Assembly: GCA_914767715.1 (NCBI GenBank)
Contig: OU612067.1
Location: 30,354,162 to 30,418,161 of the forward strand
Length of the DNA: 64,000 nt
Reading direction: 5' to 3'
Source: Membranipora membranacea
Lineage: Eukaryota > Bryozoa > Gymnolaemata > Cheilostomatida > Membraniporidae
This document shows positions 61,942 to 64,000 of this stretch, in pieces. The notes beneath the pieces were generated by a model. That model saw nothing but the letters and a program-made list of their open reading frames with translations. It was not told the origin of the DNA and ran no database searches. The translations under genes and the position numbers were made by a program. How positions within the stretch are numbered: position 1 is the first letter of the stretch; each line of letters opens with the position of its first letter.

Positions 61942-62293
61942 TCAATTATGTTGGGTCCGAAGACACTTCCTGATTTCGCTCCTGTAGCTGCTGATCTTAG
62001 AATATGCGATGTCTATAAGTTTCCGAATGACTAATTTTTCCCTGCACTCAACCCCTGCACTCCTTGGCTTTTGTGGCCTATCACAATATACATTCAGTAG
62101 CAGTTCATGGTCTGTTATGAGGGTGAACTTTGTACTTACAAGACAATCCCTGTTCACAACCCCACACCAGAGCTAGGGACTCCTTTTCATTCTGACTGTA
62201 TATTATTATCACGACGACACTCAGACTCCTGATTCCAAATGCAATAATAACCTGTCCCTCCTCCAAATCTTTCCTTGGGTCTAAAATAAACAT
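61942..62293 (-). pseudogene. Ty3/Gypsy-type RNase H fragment
   Basis: Minus frames carry YSQNEKESLALVWGCEQG and, after a frame change, FTLITDHELLLNVYCDRPQK, both conserved RNase H segments of Ty3/Gypsy polyproteins. It is similar to the fragment at 24160-24350 but better preserved. No RT or integrase next to it. Confidence 0.7.
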
Positions 62294-62299
62294 TTTAGC

Positions 62300-62770
62300 A
62301 AGAGGTCAATTATGTTTTCTGTGTCTACCTGATAGTCTGAAAAAAAACTCCAAATACTAGCTCTGGGACAAGATGTCTGAGTTATCCCACCACAACAAGG
62401 AGGTAGGCAACTCCCATTTGATTATATGATAGACCAAACAGAAAGCTCAGAATTCTCCTTTCTCATTGGTCAGCAAAAACCTCATCCATCCACTCACAGC
62501 ATATTAAATTGGCATTGACATAGCTGGGTTTCAACAATACATCAGTGAAGGGTGATAATGCGTAACACCCAGCTTAGCCACATTTACACTCATGCTACCA
62601 AGGTCAAGATTGATTAGCAGAAGGAAAAAAAGCCCACAGATGTGCAACCAAAACACATTATGAATTCACTTTATGTAATTTGTGAATGTATAATAAACTT
62701 TTATCAATTTGATCTGGCAGTTGATGTGCTGAACCTAGCAGCATCAAAGCCATGATGTTTGAAGGAAGGA
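62300..62770 (-). repeat. Block E, partial inverted copy
   Basis: The reverse complement matches 21480-21900 and 8060-8240 (shared GCTGCTAGGT, TTGACATAGC, GGTCAGCAAAA and GTTATCCCACC segments). No SINE in this part. Confidence 0.65.
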
Positions 62771-63139
62771 ATTTTGGAAAAGCCAGAAATTTATCACTAT
62801 CACTCAGTATTCTTATCAAATCAAGGTCAAGGTTGAATGGCGGAAGCTGAAAAATTGAATTCTTGTGAGAAACTTATAACTAACTAAACAAATTAGTAGG
62901 TTAAGACAGGTTGGCCTCATAACAGTGTGTTAAAACATTGGGAATATCCCAGTGATCCAAAAATGGTTCTCCGCCGGTCTCCCAGCTCAACCAGTCCCAG
63001 GAAAAAGAGACACTGGAAATCAAGAAAAAACAACAACAAAAAAGAATGGGTAATGGAACTACAGGAGGTGATGATGATGTTGCATGTGGTAAGTGCAAGC
63101 AAGTAGAATGTGAAAATGTTAAGAAGAAGGGCAAGACCA
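62771..63139. other. Possible 5' part of the LINE at the right edge
   Basis: A plus frame near 63045-63150 reads CGKCKQVECENVKKKGKTRC, which could be the zinc-binding end of an ORF1 or the linker to the endonuclease. Weak. Confidence 0.25.
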
Positions 63140-64000
63140 GATGTATATCTCCAAAACATAAATAGACTGAGAGCTACCTATGAGGGGGTCACCAACAGAT
63201 ACCCACATCACAGAGTTATCTTGCTAGGTGATATGAACCTACCAGACATAGAGTGGCAAACGTGTCAACTGAAATGATGCAAGACACAAGCAGGCACATG
63301 CTGATTTCTTGATTATGCTCCAAGAAAATGACCTACTACAACTTGTCAAACAACCAACACATGTGCATGGAAACTTTTCATTTTTTGGTGGGAGGGTCTT
63401 TGTTGGTATGTGGAGGTTTTGGGCTTCTGTCAGCTTCTCCAGTTCCACATATCATTAGGGTCTTGCATCTCTGCCAACTTATCGACTATATTATGCATGG
63501 ACTCAGGATACTGCTGTCTCTATTATTTTGTAGAGTTTAATTGTTTTGGCTTTGAGTTCATTTGCTTTGGTCTGTGTTGGTTCAGTTTAGCAGTGATCAT
63601 GTAATGGTCACTCAAACCAGGGGAGACAATGTCAATATCTTCAACGAAACCTTCTAAATTGGTACATATTAGATCTAATGTCTCCCCTGGTTTGAGTGAC
63701 CATTACATGATCACTGCTAAACTGAACCAACACAGACCAAAGCAAGTGAAGTCAAAGCCAAAAAAAATTAAACTCTACAAAAAAAATAGAGCAGAGCAGT
63801 ATCGTTAGTTCATGCATAATATAGTCGATAAGTTGGCAGAGATGCAAGACCCTAATGATATGTGGAACTTGAGAAGCTGACAGAAGCCCAAAACCTGCAC
63901 ATACCAACAAAGACCCTCCCACCAAAAAATGAAAAGTGGCCCATGTGGATGGACAAGAGGACAAAGAAACTTATAACAAAACAAAAGAAGACCTGCGGTA
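63140..64000 (+). mobile_element. Non-LTR retrotransposon, endonuclease region, with internal inversion
   Basis: The plus strand at about 63200-63260 reads HHRVILLGDMNLPDIEW, the GDxN motif of apurinic-type endonucleases, followed by a frameshifted ENDLLQLVKQPTHVHG. At 63374 the element flips. The minus strand from 63690 to 63374 reads CTNLEGFVEDIDIVSPGLSD and on into HYMITAKL, the normal end of the endonuclease. From 63679 the plus strand repeats that end and continues as the linker to RT, running off the window. The frames hold several stops. CR1- or L2-like by its motifs. Confidence 0.7.
63374..63936. repeat. Inverted repeat inside the LINE (arms about 255 bases)
   Basis: 63374-63628 is the near-exact reverse complement of 63679-63936, with about 50 bases between. 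The arms share CTTTTCATTTTTTGGTGGGA, CATATCATTAGGGTCTTGCA and GTGATCATGTAATGGTCACT. Confidence 0.9.

Noticed and set aside
63328-63964. Similar open frames on both strands (FHFLVGGSLLVC...)
   Set aside because: They are antisense readings of the two arms of the LINE inverted repeat; the sense reading is the endonuclease end.
1-64000. CRISPR arrays, operons, prokaryotic promoters or rRNA genes
   Set aside because: None seen; the introns, poly(A) signals and retroelements show a eukaryotic genome, and the tandem repeats here lack the repeat-spacer pattern.

Overview
The window is AT-rich eukaryotic DNA, most likely from an invertebrate animal. Genes are small and intron-rich, with consensus GT-AG splice sites, TATA boxes and AATAAA signals. 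The transposon relics are types common in marine invertebrates (BEL/Pao, Ty3/Gypsy RNase H, tyrosine recombinase, PIF/Harbinger, non-LTR elements, tRNA-derived SINEs). Paired fibrinogen-related lectin-like genes fit several phyla (hemichordate, cephalochordate, echinoderm, mollusc and others), so I do not name a species.

Layout: 1-430 holds a damaged open frame. At 6.1-7.0 kb lies a complete four-exon gene for a 38-residue secreted proline-rich peptide precursor ending in Pro-Trp-Gly-stop. From 8 to 27.7 kb the DNA is a mosaic of local duplications, labelled here A (10.7 and 12.2 kb, again at 55-57.8 kb), B (13.6, 16.2, 20.7, 25.0 kb, inverted at 60-61.8 kb), C (18.8 and 26.4 kb) and E (8.0 and 21.5 kb, inverted at 62.3 kb). 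Block C at 18.8-20.5 kb contains a three-exon gene for a 52-residue secreted four-cysteine peptide. A second C block lost its signal-peptide exon, took a MITE and adjoins a truncated BEL/Pao element (27.7-33.2 kb). A paralogous last exon lies on the minus strand at 35.4 kb, with a nearly identical 3' UTR but a strongly diverged coding part.

From 34.9 to 36.4 kb there are two long palindromes. Tentative exons lie at 39.6-42.2 kb (+) and 43.4-44.5 kb (-). At 45.6-53.9 kb there is a head-to-head pair of seven-exon genes encoding secreted fibrinogen-related-domain (FReD) proteins of 356 and 347 residues. Their intron phases are identical throughout, and the joined exons keep the frame to a conserved C-terminus. 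The rest is mostly transposon relics: a LINE inserted in block A3, a PIF/Harbinger relic, Ty3/Gypsy RNase H, and a rearranged non-LTR element at the right edge.

Taken together, the live content looks like secreted defence- or signalling-type products (two short peptide genes and two FReD proteins) set in a rapidly duplicating, transposon-rich region. Their functions are inferred, not shown.
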